This document shows, one piece after another, positions 24,216 to 35,639 of a stretch of 64,000 nucleotides of DNA (position 1 is the first letter of the stretch; each line of letters opens with the position of its first letter). The position numbers and the translations under genes were made by a program. The stretch covers positions 108,257 to 172,256 of the forward strand of contig JAVXUO010003096.1 of assembly GCA_033065855.1 (NCBI GenBank), given 5' to 3'. This DNA comes from Escallonia rubra. Lineage: Eukaryota > Streptophyta > Magnoliopsida > Escalloniales > Escalloniaceae. The notes under the pieces were generated by a model. That model was not told where the DNA came from and made no database searches. It was given only the letters and a program-made list of their open reading frames with translations.

Positions 24216-27200
24216 CTAATCTTGGGACGCCCTCGTCGCAACCTCCTCGCAGTATCGGTCTACGATGTTTTGGAACTGCCAAAGATCATTTGCTGATTCC
24301 CATGTAGCTTCTCTCTCCGGCAATCCCTTCCATTTCACCAAGTAGTGCCGCGTTGGTGGAACTCCTCGTCTTCGTTCGAGCCTGTCGCTAAGCACGTACT
24401 CGGCCTCCTTGTCATAGGATTTCACCACTGCTGTTGGTGCCCTATGACTCTCTCCACAGCTTGGGTCTTCCTTGTCGTCATAATGAGGCTTTAGTAAACT
24501 GACATGGAAGACCGGGTGTATCTTCAACTTTGGCGGCAACTCCAATCGATAGGATACTTTCCCAACTTTTGCCACGATGGGAAAGGGTCCTTCGTACCTT
24601 CGAATCAGCCCTTTGTGTACTTTCCTGAAGGACTTAAACTGTTGCGGAAGCAGCTTTAACATCACCATGTCCCCAAGGTTGTACTCTTTCGGCCGCCGTC
24701 TCTTATCCGCCCACTTCTTCATCTTGCACCCGGCTTTGTCAAGGTAAGAGCGCACCACGTCTGCTTGCTCGTTCCATGACCTTGCCACTTGCGCCCCCAA
24801 TGGGCTTCTCCCCTTGTATTCGCCTGCCAATGAAAATGGAGTGAGCGGTTATTGCCCTATGGCAATCTCAAAAGGACTTTGGTTCGTGGCCTCGCTCCTC
24901 ATCAAATTGTACGAAAACTGAGCCACGTCCAAAAGTCTCGCCCAATCCGTCTGGTTGGCACTAACAAAGTGCCGCAAGTAACACTCAAGTAGAGCGTTCA
25001 CCCGTTTCGTCTGTCCATCAGTCTGAGGGTGAAAGCTCGTTGAGAAGTGCAGCTCCGAGCCATGGAGTTTGAACAATTCCGTCCAAAATTTCCCCGTAAA
25101 CTTTGGGTCTCGGTCGCTCACTATAACCTTCGGTAGTCCCCAATACTTCACCACGTTCTTAAAAAATAACTGAGCTGCTTCCTCCGTTGTGCAGTCGGCT
25201 GGGGATGCTACAAAAGTTGCGTACTTGGAAAACCGGTCCACCACAACCATAATCGAGCCACATCCCTCCGATCTTGGCAAGCATGTAATGAAGTCCATGC
25301 TTACACTCTCCCACGGATGTGCGGGGATGGGCAAAGGCTCGAGTAGTCCCGCTGGCAATTGGTTCTCCACCTTGTCTTGTTGGCACACAAGACAAGTCTT
25401 CACGTATGCCTCCACTTCGTCCTTCATTTGGGGCCAATAGTATGACGCCTCCACCAAGGCATATGTCCGTCGTTGCCCCGGATGGCCTGCCCACGGAGTG
25501 TCGTGACACTCTCGAATGATCCTCTTCCTCAAGTTGTTCCACTTGGGAACATACGCCCGTTGGCCTTTCGTGTAGAGAAGGCCATCTTCCACCCAAAATC
25601 GTTGGGTTTGCCCACTCTCCGCAAGCTTGAAGAGTTGTCTGGCTAAGGGATCATGCTCCATGCCCTCCTTGATTCCCTCTAGGATGTCTCCCTTTGCCTT
25701 CGACATAGCCGCCAATTCCGCCTTCCGACTTAAGGCATCCGCTACCAAGTTGGCTTTGCCCGGCTTGTACTCCATCACATAGTCGAACTCGGCCAAGAAG
25801 TCTTGCCACCTAGCTTGCTTCAGACTCAACTTCTTTTGAGATTGGAAGTAGCTAGTAGCTATGTTGTCGGTCTTGATCAAGAACCGACTCCCCAACAGGT
25901 AGTGCCTCCACGTGCGTAGGCAATGAACCACTGCGGTCATCTCCTTCTCTTGCACCGTGTACCTCCGCTCGGTGTCATTTAGCTTGCGGCTTTCAAATGC
26001 TATTGGATGCCCTTCTTGCATTAACACCCCTCCAATAGCGAAATCGGATGCATCCGTTTGCACCTCGAATACCTTCGTATGATCGGGAAGAGCTAGAACC
26101 TGCTCTTCCGTCACTGCCTCCTTCAATTCTGGCGGTGCCATCCTATAAGGTGCCATTGAAGGTGGCTTGGCCCCCGGCTCAAGCTCGATTTGATGATCCA
26201 CCTCCCTCCTAGGTGGAAGCCGCTTCGGCAGCTCGGGCGGCATCACGTCCTTGTTCCCCACAAGGACTTCCTCGATCTCCCTTGGTAGTGGTTCGGTTGA
26301 GTCCCCCACATGGTCTTCCATCTTTAGGGCCGCCAAGTAGGTTGCCTCTCCTTTCTTGACTCCCTTCACGATTTGCATCGCCGACAGCTGCATGGAGGCT
26401 AGAGTCTTGGCGCTAGAAGTCCCCACGGACGTAGGCACCGCACATGATACTCCCTTCTCCATGATGTGCACCACATTGCTGTATGGCGACACCAAGGCAT
26501 TCACTTGCCACAAGAAACCAAGGCCTATCACCACCTTGCAGTCATCCATCGGGTTCACCGAGAAATCCACTAAGCCCCTCCACGAACCAAGGCACATCTT
26601 CACTTCGTGCCGCGCCTTGTAGAGGCTTTGCGTTAGTATTGATGGACTTTAGCCATCCTCCGCCACCAACCACTTTAAGGCCTAGCCGATTGGCCTCTTC
26701 TATTGTGATGAAGTTGTGGGTCACCCCCGTATCAACCATCACTTGTGCGGGCTTCCCATTCAACTTAGCCTCCACGTAAAGCAACCCCTTGCCCGTAGAA
26801 GCTTGTCCCTTACCCGTCGGGACCTTCGCCACAGCTTTGGCAAGTAAAGCATTGAGGATTTGGAGCGAGCCCATGTGCACATCTTCGAGCTCCTCGTTCT
26901 CCTCGTTCTCCTCGACCAAGGCATTTAGCTTGCCTTGTCATGGGCAATCCCTTACCCAATGCGGCCCTTCACAGAAGAAGCATCCGTCCTTAGGCTTGCT
27001 TTTGGCTCGCCTATCCTCTAGCTTGACATGGCCCTCGGACTTGCTGGTGCCAGCTTGGTTATTCCCCTTGTTCCACGCCTTGGGTTTGTCTCCCCCACCT
27101 TTGGCGTGGTTACCCTTCGAAGCCACTTGTGCATTCTTCCCCTTCGAGGAGTCCCCCACTCTTGCATACTCCATTAACGACTCTGCCACCGCTATGGCCT

Positions 27201-28128
27201 CGTCAATGTCCTTCACGCCTCGGCGTTGAAGTTCTTGCTTAGCCCAATTTTGGAGGCCGTCAATGAAGTTGAAGAGGAGGTCCTCTTCCGTCATGTTGGG
27301 AATGTGGAGCATGAGAGTAGTGAACTCCTTCACGTAATCATGGATGCTACTCTTATGCTTTAACTCCTTCAATTTCTTCCTCGCTTTGTAGGTAACGTTC
27401 TCGGGTTAGAACTGCCTCTTGATCTCCTTCTTGAACACGTCCCAATTGTCTATGGTGTATGGACCCTTCTCGATATCATTGTGTTTTCTACGCCACCATA
27501 GAGTAGCCGTGTCGGTGAGATAGAGGGTGACAGTCCTTACCTTAGTCTTTTCATCCGTGATGCTAGCACCTTCGAAGTAGCGCTCCATATGCTATATGAA
27601 GTTGTCTAGCTCCTTCGCATCACGCTTGCCACCAAATTCCTTTGGCTTTGGCGCGTCCACCCTTGGACTAGAAGTGACGATGGCTCCACCCGTAATGGCC
27701 CTTTTGCACATGGCCGTTTCTTGCCTCGTCTTTTCCACGCCAACTTTAAACACATCGAGTTGTTCTTGAAGATTCGCGAACAACTCCATGAATCGAGTGC
27801 GCAACTCATCTTCGCCCATCACGGCCTTCTTGAGCGACTCGAGCTCCTCCAACACATGATCCTCCAAGGTTTGGAGGTTTTGCTCGACGAAGCCCAATCG
27901 GTCTTTCGCATCGCCCATGGCTTCCTCCAAGACACAAGTACGGCCGTCCAAAGAAGAGATTTCATCTCTTGACTTGCTTTGGCTACGGCTCTTCTTCCCA
28001 CCGATTGGTGGTAGTAGATCTCGCCCACGTTCCACCACGACATTCTCCTCGGCAACTCCGGATGCTCCCACATTAGTATCCTTGCCTGCCATTGTTGCTC
28101 CTTGCTTGGCACGACTCGTCGTAACCAA
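24216..28128 (-). pseudogene. gag-pol remnants of the chromovirus
   Basis: Read leftwards, the parts are: a gag region (about 26940-28128) with a zinc knuckle CFFCEGPHWVRDC near 26940; a protease segment with the DTG motif (about 26700-26800); RNase H with FEVQTDASDFAIGGVL (about 25740-26060); integrase with the HHCC zinc region and catalytic core (about 24870-25520); and a C-terminal chromodomain HYLVKWKGLPEREATWE (about 24290-24340). The chromodomain marks the chromovirus lineage. This is a fossil, not a functional gene. Confidence 0.92.
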
Positions 28129-28142
28129 GCTCTGATACCACC

Positions 28143-28640
28143 TGTCACAGACCGAACTTCTCTAAGTTGAAACCATGCGGCAATTAGCAGTCAAGCCCCT
28201 TGCTTGTGCTAAGTCAGCCTTCCACTCGGGCTGGGCGATGCTAGGTGCGAACACACCAAGAAGAACACAAGAGAGAGAGTTTGGGAGAATGTATGCTTGT
28301 ATTGCTTGTGTACAAGAATACTTGTGTGTTTTGGCCAAGTGAGGCCTCAGCTATTTATACTAGTCCACCTCCTTAATGGACGGTGGAGATATATTCCATC
28401 CTACGGATCCTATTCCGCTTCTAGAATTCTCTAGATCTGTACAAGGTTCTCTACTATTCTAGAATCTTCTAGAACTATCTCTTATGTACAAGAAGAGTGT
28501 AGAACATTCTGGAAACTTTGCCCAGTCATCGCCTCGTAAGCGTCCTCGTAAGCGTCCTCGTATGCATCCTCGTAAGCGTCCATTAGGCGCCTGCGTGGCG
28601 TTTCTTCTAAAATTAGCCTCCATATAAAAAGTGCGGGACA
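28143..28640 (-). repeat. 5' LTR of the chromovirus
   Basis: 498 bp. It is longer than its partner mainly through extra copies of a CCTCGTAAGCGT unit at 28533-28580, a local slippage difference. Confidence 0.9.
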
Positions 28641-29189
28641 TTAAGCCTTGGAATTTTGCCCAAGTAGAGCGCTAGAACCTTAGCTCTTGAGAGTTAAGTC
28701 TTGGAATGTCGCCTGAGTAGGCTAGTCGGAATCATCTTTGGAAAGACGGATCATGTGATCTCGAGATCCTTTAGAGGTTATGCCCCACGATATCCTCTCT
28801 TGGGAGAGGGCACAAAGCTTTGCATGCAAGTTGTTGCATGTGCTAAGTGTTTGAATGTCCCCTCGATGGGTCACCTCTCCTTGGAGGGTGTTCATTTTGT
28901 GCAAGTGTGTGTTCTTTAGCTCGAGCTGACCACATCATGCTTGTGTTTTACTTTGTTGCAAACTATTATCATCAGCTAAGAGCTGGCAAAGAAGCATCGC
29001 ACTCATGCTTGGCTGGGTTTTGAATTAACAAATAATGGTGGGGGGATGAAGTCCCGTAGTCCTTTGCTGTTTCGCGGGTTAGAACTGTAGCTAAACCGTT
29101 CGGATAGAGCTCGAACTCTATCCTGTCACCCTTGGGGGTGTTCGTCCCTCGAGGGACCGCCCTAGAGGGCTAGTGGAACGTAGAGTTCT

Positions 29190-30020
29190 GGTAAGCGCCC
29201 TTGAGGACTGATGGAGCATAGAGCTCATGTAAATACCCTCGGGGGTTTGACGGAACTTAAGAGTTCTCGTCGCTCATGTAAATACCCTCGAGGGTTTGAC
29301 GAAACTTAGAATTCTCGTCGTACACGCCCTCGGGGGCAGATGGAGCTCGAGCTCATAAAAATATCCTCGGGGGTTTGACGGAACTTAAGAGTTCTTGTCG
29401 AACGCGCCCTTGGGGACGGATGGAGTACGGAGCTCACGAAAATACGTTCAAGGATTTGACGAAACTTAAGAGTTCTCGTCGTACGCGCCCTCGGGGGTGG
29501 ATGTAGCGTAAAGCTCATGCAAATACCCTCGAGGGTTTAACAGAACTTAAGAGTTCTCGTCGTACGTGTCCTCGGGGGCGATCGAGCTCGGAGCTCATGA
29601 AAATACCCTCGAGGGTTTGACGGAACTTAAGAGTTCTCGTCGTACGCACCCTCGGGGGAGGATGGAGCTCGAAGCTCATGCAAGTACCCTTAAGGATTTG
29701 ACGAAACTTAAAGTTCTCGTCGTACGAGCCCTCGGGGGCGAATAGAGCTCTAAGCTCATGAAAATACCCTCAGGGGTTTGCCAGAACTTAAAGTTCTCGT
29801 CTTACGCACCCTCAGGGGCGGATAGAGCGCCAAGCTCATGAAAATACCTTCGGGGATTTGATAGAACGTAAGAGTTCTCGTCGTACGCGCCCTCGGGGGC
29901 GGATCGAGCTCGGAGCTCATGAAAATACCCTCGAGGGTTTGACGGAACTTAAGAGTTCTCGTCGTACGCGCCCTCGGGGGCGGATGGAGCGCGGAGCTCA
30001 TGCAAATACCCTTGAGGGTA
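29190..30020. repeat. Tandem array of about ten 81-bp units inside the LARD element
   Basis: Each unit contains CCCTCGGGGGCGGATGGAGC, GGAGCTCATGAAAATACCCT, CGAGGGTTTGACGGAACTTA and AGAGTTCTCGTCGTACGCG, with units starting about every 81 bp. Several units hold the palindrome ACCCTCGAGGGT (XhoI core), and many hold GAGCTC. Units differ by a few bases each. No coding frame is maintained throughout, so a structural or packaging role in the retroelement RNA is only a guess. Confidence 0.9.
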
Positions 30021-32316
30021 TCGGTCAAAGCAACGAGTACTTGTTGTTGTGGCGCTAAATAAAAAGGTGCGGGGCATTGTGCCCATAATGTCCGCTGCTA
30101 TGAAGCCTCCCTGTTTGAGAGGGTACATGGCATTAGGCCCGTAGTATTATTGATATCATAAGATATGAACCCCCTCACCGTTGACAAGGCGTAGATATAT
30201 AAAGATGGATTTTCAGCCTATGTGGAGGGTCGGCCGCAAGAAGAATTTGTGGGAGCAATATAGAAGACCATATATGCCTGCTTGACTGGACGAGCATATA
30301 GAGCTAGAGTGCATGGAGTACTTCTGAGCAATATTTCACTGATGATAAGTAGATAAGTTATAGAATTTAATCGATTTACTGAGAAGCAACTAGATTCAGT
30401 TTGCTGGTCGCATGAGCTTGAGCTTGCAGTTGTTCCATCCATATCAGCGACGCTATTGGTGAAGTGCTCTGATTTACTGATCGAGGTCACCGTGTGACCG
30501 AATATCAAGAGACAATAGGTAATGCCGAGTCGGCAGGATGCTGCAGCAGAAACCCTACACGTGACTTCAAGTCGCAGGGTGCTATGAATTTGTTCCTTGC
30601 TTTACGAAGCGATTTATACGTCACTGTTAATGCTCGCATGCGTAGTTTAAATCCTTGCAAAAAATAAAAGTACGTGACTGAAAAACAACTTTTTAAGCAA
30701 TAAAGCATATAACAGTGCAATTATGTTTTTTAATATAGAATTAATAGCGGTTTTTTAGTCACCGCGGCCCCATTAGGGTTTTGTCGGTTAGCCGACAAGG
30801 TACGCTGCACTGCGTCTCACATGTGCGCTTTAAAAAGTCATAGCAGTCAGGAGCTCCGACTTGCGACGTGCTTGCGCTAATTGGCGCAATTAGATAATGC
30901 TAAACCACAATAGAACGAAAGTCTAGCTAATAGAAGCGCACTGGAAGTAGCCTTCGAAAGGCTTGCTAGCGCCTAAAATTATAGTCGCTTTATTTTTTAG
31001 CGACGTGCCACAAAATAAAAACATATGCGCATACTTTAAAGAGTGCGTAACACACACGAATTAATGAGACCCTTAAGTCTAAATACACATTTTCCTTAGG
31101 TTAAAAGTTTAATACTTTCAACAAATGTGGCTTAACCCAAATTAATGAGACCTTTGGGTCTTGAAAATAAATATGCCTCTTGCATAGGTTAAAACCTTAA
31201 TATTTTTAAACAGTATGGCCTAAGTCGAATAAAAAAGACCGTGAGGGCCTAAAATATAACTATGCCTTTTTGCGGGGGGTGAAAGCAGATTGTTTGTTTG
31301 TTTTGTTTTGTTTTTTTAACAAAAGGGGATTTCACCTGGTTTGGATGGGGATTTATCCCTACTTTCCATCGACAGAAGAGCGTGACTTGCAGAGGCAGCG
31401 GCGCAACATGATTTGACGACGCAACGGTGCGGCGTATTTGACCGCCGGTAGCGGTGAGACGGTGATGCTCCGGCATCGAGTCACGGTGGTGATGGCGCTC
31501 ATCACGGTGGTGGTGATGGAGCCTTTTAGCAATGTTGCGCCGGGCACCGCGTTGCCTCTGCGAGTTATACGGTGGCGCTGGTGACCATCGATGGCGGTCA
31601 ACCGGCGAGGCGGCGCTAATCCGGTAGCTATTGCTGACGTCGTGGGCTCTCTCTTTTTGACCGAGTGACAGCCATTATTTTGGGCAGATCTGAGCACCAT
31701 CGGAGGAGGAGGCGGTGGCGCTCCGGCATGGCAGCGATGGCGCGAAGTCGCCGGCAATGCCATGGATGGTGACGAATAGAGATGGTGCTCATCCAGGGGC
31801 AGTGGTAGCGCAAATCGGGTGCTCGTAATGTAGATACTATGATGGTGGCGTTGCCACTACCGATCATGATGGACGGTGCAATGAGGCCGCGGCGGTGCGG
31901 CACCGGTGTACAGTGGCCGCGATCTCTCTTCTCTTCTTCTTCTTCTTTTTTCTTTGAGATGTCATTGTATCTGCTTCGGCTAATTCATGGCGGTTGCTGG
32001 CAGTTTATGGTGCCCACGGCTCCGCTATTGCTTTTGCGTGATGTTGGTTCTAACCGCTCCGCGGTAGGGGCGCGTCGTCAGAGAGTTGTGGTGTTAGCAA
32101 AGTTGTTGTGAAACAGTTTGACGATTGCAGGACCGTTGGTGGCTTGGCTGCCGGCGGCAGCTTGTTCTGTGATTGTTGATCGGACGTGGGGCTGTCCACG
32201 TAGGTGCTGTTGACGGCGGTGGTTCAACGCGTTGTCGTCGTTGCTTGCAAAACGAGCGTTTGAATTTTCTTGAGGTCGATTGGTTAGGCTGGCGGGTCCC
32301 ACGAATGGCGCCAATC

Positions 32317-32697
32317 TGTTGCTGCTACAAACATGCTCCACGTACGTTGCAGAACCCGAGCCTGGACCGATGACCTGCAAGACAGAAAATGAGTGACCGT
32401 CGGGTGGGGTTCCCGGCGGAGAACTCTCTGATGCTTAAGTTAGAGCGTAATTACATAATAATAATTCTGAAAAAGTATGAATTGTGTAATTGTCCTTATA
32501 CTTGGGGGTAAACCCCTTTATATAGCTGTGGAAGGAGAGTCCTAGTAGGATTGGGCCGTGGGCCAGATGTGTTAGGATCGCGTTATGATTCTCGAGGATC
32601 ACATCACAATCTCTGATAAGATAATTATCGATCTCCCAGTTTAACTGGAATTGTCGGGTATTCCCCAATTATTGGGAGTTATATTTGAGTTATATCA
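32317..32697 (-). repeat. 5' LTR of the LARD element
   Basis: 381 bp, TG..CA ends, aligning with 23194-23575 and directly followed by ATCAC. It is flanked on its left by the primer-binding site. Confidence 0.88.
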
Positions 32698-32702
32698 ATC
32701 AC

Positions 32703-33405
32703 TAAAGGAAATGATTGAAAGCAAACTTCCCGTCAAAATATATGTCCGTATAGATATGCACACAGGTCTGCGTATATACATGCTGCGACAAGAGAAGAAG
32801 AGAAGATTAAAATTGTTGACCTACCTATGGCGTATACTACATGCTTCGGGTGCATTGTGACATCGAAGACACCGTGAACTAATCTCAACCCTCGGAGAAG
32901 GTTCCTCTTATATGTCCATTTTGTTGCAAGTGATGTGAATCCTAGTTACTCCTTTTTTTCCTTCCTTCTTCATCACTTCTTGACAATTTTTTTGCACGTG
33001 GAAAAATGGAGGATGTGGTTTCTTTGTCTGGTTTGATCCTATGTGCCTCAATGAACAATATGGAGGTGGGAAGGTTTGTAAGCTGTGCCCAGTTTGTCAA
33101 TGCAAATATAGGGCATGGCTACTTTTTATTGTAAGGAGTTGGGAACTTTGTAAGCAATGTGTAGTTTATCAATGAACAATTAGAACTCCTAAGTTCACCT
33201 GAATCCACATATTCTAAATGAACATCTTCTTGACAATCCTCAAAAGCCTTTTTTTTTATTTTTTATTAAAGAGTATAAATATATATCAAGATAACTTAGA
33301 GGGGTACAAAACATACCTAAACAGGCAACTAAAAATTTTACGAATGACAGTTCCATCCGACAAAAATAACAATAAAGCGACAAAATAAAACAAACAATAC
33401 GAGCA

Positions 33406-33439
<34 letters not shown>

Positions 33440-33479
33440 CGTCATTTTTTCCTTCCAAATCTATTATGTTATTTTTTAT
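32703..33479. other. AT-rich intergenic sequence
   Basis: Flank of the LARD insertion. It contains a TA microsatellite at 33408-33438 and no gene that I can recognise. Confidence 0.5.
33408..33438. repeat. (TA)n microsatellite
   Basis: Uninterrupted TA run of about 31 bp. Confidence 0.95.
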
Positions 33480-34860
33480 TTTTAGATATATGCATCTTTA
33501 TAGTTACATTAAAAGTGGTTTTAAGAATACAACAATCCAGATTAAGGCCTATTAAGTTAGTGTATTAATTAGGTTGAGTTTTAAAATGATTATAACTAAT
33601 TATTATATTACACAAGGCGTATGAATATAACCTTATTATTCTTACGAAATTAATCAAACTTAAAAATGAGGAACCCATCAAAATTTGAATCAATTGTTAG
33701 ATCATTTCTTTTGTTATAAGTCTCATTAGTTGTTTTATATTATTTCTTCTTTTTTTTGAATTAAGAATGTTATTTTTATTTTTTATACATATTAATTTTT
33801 ATATTCATATTCGAGAGTGGTATTAAGTCTTAATACGTTTAATTGTATATTTATTAGGTTTAGTTTTAGAATGATCATAATTAGTTTTTAATTTATACAA
33901 GGCTTACGAAAAATCTCATTCATCCTTTAAAATCAATTAAATTTAAAAATATAGATCCTATTAAAATTTAAATAAATTATTAGATCGCATTTGTTTCAGT
34001 CTCATAAGTTATTTTTTTTCGTTCTATGGATTTTAATTTTCATCTTTAGAAAACACTATTTAAGGACATTATTGTCAAAATGAAGTCTTAGTAGATTAGT
34101 ATATTAATTAGGTAGAGTTTTAGAATATTAAAATTAGTTTTTAAATTAAATAAGGCTTACAAATTTAAAAATTAATTAATCGTAAAATAAGAAACGTATC
34201 CAATATAATTTTTATAAGTCTATTTCACACTAAAAACATAATGTGATGATGTGTTACGTAAAAAAACAATTATATGTCGCGTAAAGAAGTTACCACTGCT
34301 TTTCTTGCTTCGCTTGTCATTTATTATATATAGATATATATAGATTAAAAAATACTTTTAAAGACATAATTGTCAAAATGAAGTCTTAATAGCTTAGTAT
34401 ATTGATTAGGTAGAGTTCTAGAATGATTAATTAGAATTAATTTTTAAATTAATTTTTTCTTCTGAATTGAAAGTATTATTTTCATTTTTTATATGTAGGA
34501 ATTTTTATATTCATATTAAAAAGGAGTTTTAAAGATACAATAGTCAATATTAAGTCCTAATAAGTTAGTACAATGATTAGGTTGAGTTTTAAAATGATTA
34601 GAATTAATTTTTAAATTTTAAGGATGTAATTGTCAAAAAGAAGTCTTTAATAGATTAATATATTGATTAGGTAAAGTTTTGGAATGATTAAAATTAATTT
34701 TTGATTAAATAAGACTTACTAATATAGAAGTTAATTAATCTTAAAATAAGGATCTGATGACGTGTCATATAAAGAAGCGATAATGTGTCACGCAAAAAAA
34801 ATTATCAATACCTTTCTCGCTTCGCTTGTTCTATATTATATAGATAATAAGTTATTTTTC
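33480..34860. repeat. Very AT-rich repeat cluster, six related units
   Basis: The phrase ATTAGGT(A/T)GAGTTTTAGAATG recurs at about 33567, 33855, 34108, 34405, 34575 and 34667. It is usually preceded by AAGTCTTAATAG..TTAGTATA and followed by AATTAGTTTTTAAATTAAATAAGGCTTAC. Two units end in TCGCTTCGCTTG followed by a TATATAGATA tract (about 34304 and 34814). This looks like a degenerate tandem of a non-autonomous element, possibly Helitron-related, but no diagnostic CTRR hairpin end was confirmed. Confidence 0.6.
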
Positions 34861-35639
34861 AAAGTTTTTAGAGGTTAACCTTAAAGCTTTACATATTTCA
34901 CAAGTTTTACAAGTACATATCTCGTTCATTGACACCTCATGCATCTATTACAATGTGACGGGACCGTAGTACCAATAATACTGAAAGTGAATGCAACACA
35001 ATCCTCATTTATATGTATATCAACTCTAGCTTGACAATAACTGTTAAAGTTCTTGCTTCCTTCATTTGGGTAGATAAGACATAATCTATATTGTAGTAAT
35101 TTTTTGCCTTTTCACGGCTAAATATGTACATGCTTGTTAAGGTTAGGTATTAGGTATTTAGTTTGACCTAAAATGACCCTTCCAAAATCTCACTTCAAAA
35201 GAACTTGTCAAAGTTGTTCAGTGAATTAAGGGAAAAAAAGGAGAACCATTTCATATAATCTATCCTTAGATATGCCTTCCTTAATTAAGAGAGCTAAGAG
35301 CGGCCCTTTTATTTTCTTAAATGATGATTTTAGAACTGTAAATTATATGGCCTATAAGTATGAGGATTTAAGGTCGGGATCTCGAGGTTATTCTTCAAAA
35401 CCTTTACCATTTCTCTACCCCTGGAGTTAGCTACAAGCTGTCTAAGGTCTCTATTTTTTCAAAGCCTGAGGGGTTAAGCATAATCAGGAGTTAGCTCTCA
35501 GGACCTAGGACATTTGTTTCATAACTTGACGTGAAGTACCCATACTTTGGTACTTAAAGTTTGAGAAAAGCAGCGTTCTTCAACTCAATCTCTTACCGCT
35601 TCAAATAGTTTATAGCTTATTGATGAATGCAAAAGGATG

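Larger units (their letters stand above)
23733..28640 (-). mobile_element. Ty3/gypsy chromovirus nested in the LARD element, broken
   Basis: Direct LTRs 23733-24204 and 28143-28640 begin TGTCAC; in the element's own orientation they begin TGTCCC or TCTCCC. TTAA flanks both ends (23729-23732 and 28641-28644). The primer-binding site TGGTATCAGAGC (initiator Met tRNA type) lies on the minus strand just left of 28143, and the polypurine tract GGTGGGGGAGAA lies at the other end. The LTRs differ by about 5% by eye, so it is younger than its host element, perhaps about two million years old at commonly used plant rates. The coding part is broken, with about four or five breaks. Confidence 0.93.
23194..32697 (-). 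mobile_element. Non-coding LTR retrotransposon (LARD type) hosting a nested chromovirus
   Basis: Two direct LTRs (23194-23575 and 32317-32697) start TGTTGCTGCT and end TTATATCA. They are flanked by the 5-bp target duplication ATCAC (23189-23193 and 32698-32702). On the minus strand the sequence left of 32317 reads TGGCGCCATTCGTGGGACC, a primer-binding site, and right of 23575 a purine tract AAGTGGGGGCTTA, so the element points left. Without the nested insert the interior is about 3.8 kb and shows no gag or pol, only a GC-rich leader (31380-32300) and an 81-bp tandem array. The LTRs differ by about 12% by eye, suggesting insertion a few million years ago. It looks structurally whole apart from the insertion. 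Confidence 0.88.

Noticed and set aside
25159-25596. 145-codon alternative frame within the chromovirus integrase region
   Set aside because: Out-of-frame shadow of the retroelement's coding sequence.
29190-30020. CRISPR-like regular repeats
   Set aside because: Units are contiguous 81-bp tandem copies with no unique spacers, inside a plant retroelement; not a CRISPR array.
31359-32111. Open frames in the GC-rich leader of the LARD element
   Set aside because: Overlapping Arg/His/Ala-rich frames on both strands, with no gag or other domain; likely an untranslated leader.
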